From Actinomycetes bacterium (lineage in GTDB: Bacteria; Actinomycetota; Acidimicrobiia; Acidimicrobiales; Acidimicrobiaceae): DNA of 5,794 nucleotides. Of the stretch, positions 5,049 to 5,794 are shown in pieces. How positions within the stretch are numbered: position 1 is the first letter of the stretch; each line of letters starts with the position of its first letter. The notes beneath the pieces are model-generated. The model was not told where the DNA came from, ran no database searches, and saw only the letters and a list, made by a program, of their open reading frames with translations. The DNA lies in NCBI GenBank assembly GCA_021833085.1, contig JAKBGL010000086.1:1-5794 (forward strand). Reading direction: 5' to 3'. A program made the translations under genes and the position numbers.

Positions 5049-5794
5049 TCAATCTAAAGAGTCGCTGTTAGAGATAGCAATCAGTCGCTCAAGGGCAGTT
5101 AAGGCCGTACCTTGGCTCACAGACTCTCGAGCAAGTTCTACACCCTCTGCAATCGAGTCAGTCACGTGAGAGACGTACAGTGCTGCTCCCGCATTGAGAA
5201 GGAGGATGTCGAGCTTAGGGCCCTTTAGTGAACCTTCCAAAATTTGAACAAGCTCATCAGCGTTTTCTTTGGGGGTTGCCCCTACAAGCTCCTCGATAGA
5301 ACATAGTCGAAGTCCAAAGTCGCTTGGATCTAGTTCATACCGTACAATACGGCTCGACGACTCGTCTCCCTCTCTCATGATCTCGGTCACTAACGTCGTT
5401 GACGTAAGAGATACCTCATCGAGTCCGTCCGTGCCATAGACAATAAGAGAGCCTTGTGCCCCGAGGTGTTGAAGCACTCCTGCTACTACATCTACCATCT
5501 TTAGATCGGAGACTCCAACTAGCTGGAATGGCGTGTCCGCAGGGTTGACTAAAGGGCCCAAGAAGTTAAAAGCAGTAGGAACCTTTAGCTCCCGCCTTAC
5601 AGGAGCCACATGGGCCATAGCAGGATGATAACTCGGAGCAAAACAGAAGCCAATTCCGGCTTCTTCAACACAACGGCGAACCTGTTCAGGCGATATATCT
5701 ATGTCAACACCTAGTGCCTCAAGAACGTCAGCAGAACCGCTCTTAGACGACGCGGCTCTTCCACCGTGCTTGCATACCTTCCCGCCTGCCCCGG
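5049..5794 (-). CDS. trpD: Anthranilate phosphoribosyltransferase TrpD, C-terminal part (N-terminus off the right edge)
   Basis: TrpD joins anthranilate to PRPP to give phosphoribosyl-anthranilate, the second step of tryptophan synthesis, in the cytosol as a dimer. The visible 247 residues are roughly the last two thirds of a protein of about 345; the GTGGD motif for PRPP lies outside. Visible motifs in order: GAGGKVCKHGGRAASS, SGSADVLEALG, GFCFAPSYHPAM, VRRELKVPTAFNFLGPLVNPA, and YGTDGLDEVS with the Mg-binding DE pair. The frame is open without a stop to the window edge, so the ATG at 5618 is internal. One oddity: KHGGR stands where the family usually has KHGNR; that Asn contacts anthranilate in known structures. 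No other trp gene is adjacent on the visible side. It converges on the exonuclease gene, leaving 91 bases between stop codons, as for Rv2191 and Rv2192c in M. tuberculosis. Confidence 0.95.
   Translation of the reverse strand, partial: GAGGKVCKHGGRAASSKSGSADVLEALGVDIDISPEQVRRCVEEAGIGFCFAPSYHPAMAHVAPVRRELKVPTAFNFLGPLVNPADTPFQLVGVSDLKMVDVVAGVLQHLGAQGSLIVYGTDGLDEVSLTSTTLVTEIMREGDESSSRIVRYELDPSDFGLRLCSIEELVGATPKENADELVQILEGSLKGPKLDILLLNAGAALYVSHVTDSIAEGVELARESVSQGTALTALERLIAISNSDSLD

Noticed and set aside
1..5794. CRISPR array, insertion sequence, prophage, toxin-antitoxin or defence system
   Set aside because: There are no regularly spaced repeats, transposase motifs, terminal inverted repeats or known defence domains. 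The exonuclease/GIY-YIG fusion is a widespread actinobacterial repair-like protein rather than a defence gene.

Overview
The window looks like chromosomal DNA of an actinobacterium with medium GC content. The main reasons are a DnaQ-type exonuclease/GIY-YIG fusion of the actinobacterial kind lying tail to tail with trpD, the same arrangement I recall for Rv2191 and Rv2192c (trpD) in Mycobacterium tuberculosis, an actinobacterial-style QueG N-terminus, and several GTG starts without clear Shine-Dalgarno sequences. The base composition is low for the phylum. A lower-GC lineage such as Acidimicrobiia is a guess, not something shown.

Left part (1-1746, minus strand). Four genes are read right to left: a 69-residue CxxC...CxxC zinc-ribbon-like protein, an FAD/NAD(P)H reductase without its own iron-sulfur domain, a DUF4031 protein, and the N-terminal third of epoxyqueuosine reductase (queG), which runs off the left edge. 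The gaps are about 71, 13 and 20 bases, so at least the last three genes probably form an operon. The reductase could in principle supply electrons to QueG, but that is inference.

Middle (1762-3303, plus strand). A DUF885-family zincin-like protein with an HEVMPGH motif is transcribed divergently from the zinc-ribbon gene. A perfect 12-base palindrome, ACCTTTAAAGGT, fills most of the gap between the two proposed start codons.

Right part (3304-5794). A 160-base intergenic region contains a strong LexA/SOS-box look-alike and a -10-like hexamer placed so that a leaderless mRNA could begin at a GTG codon. Next come the exonuclease/GIY-YIG gene (plus), a 91-base convergent spacer with two hairpins, and the C-terminal two thirds of trpD (minus), which runs off the right edge. 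The TrpD copy has Gly where the family normally has Asn in KHGNR.

I see no mobile element, CRISPR array, tRNA or rRNA, and no clearly new multi-gene system. The points most worth a second look are the putative SOS control of the repair-like nuclease, the TrpD substitution, and the zinc-ribbon/reductase/DUF4031/queG cluster.
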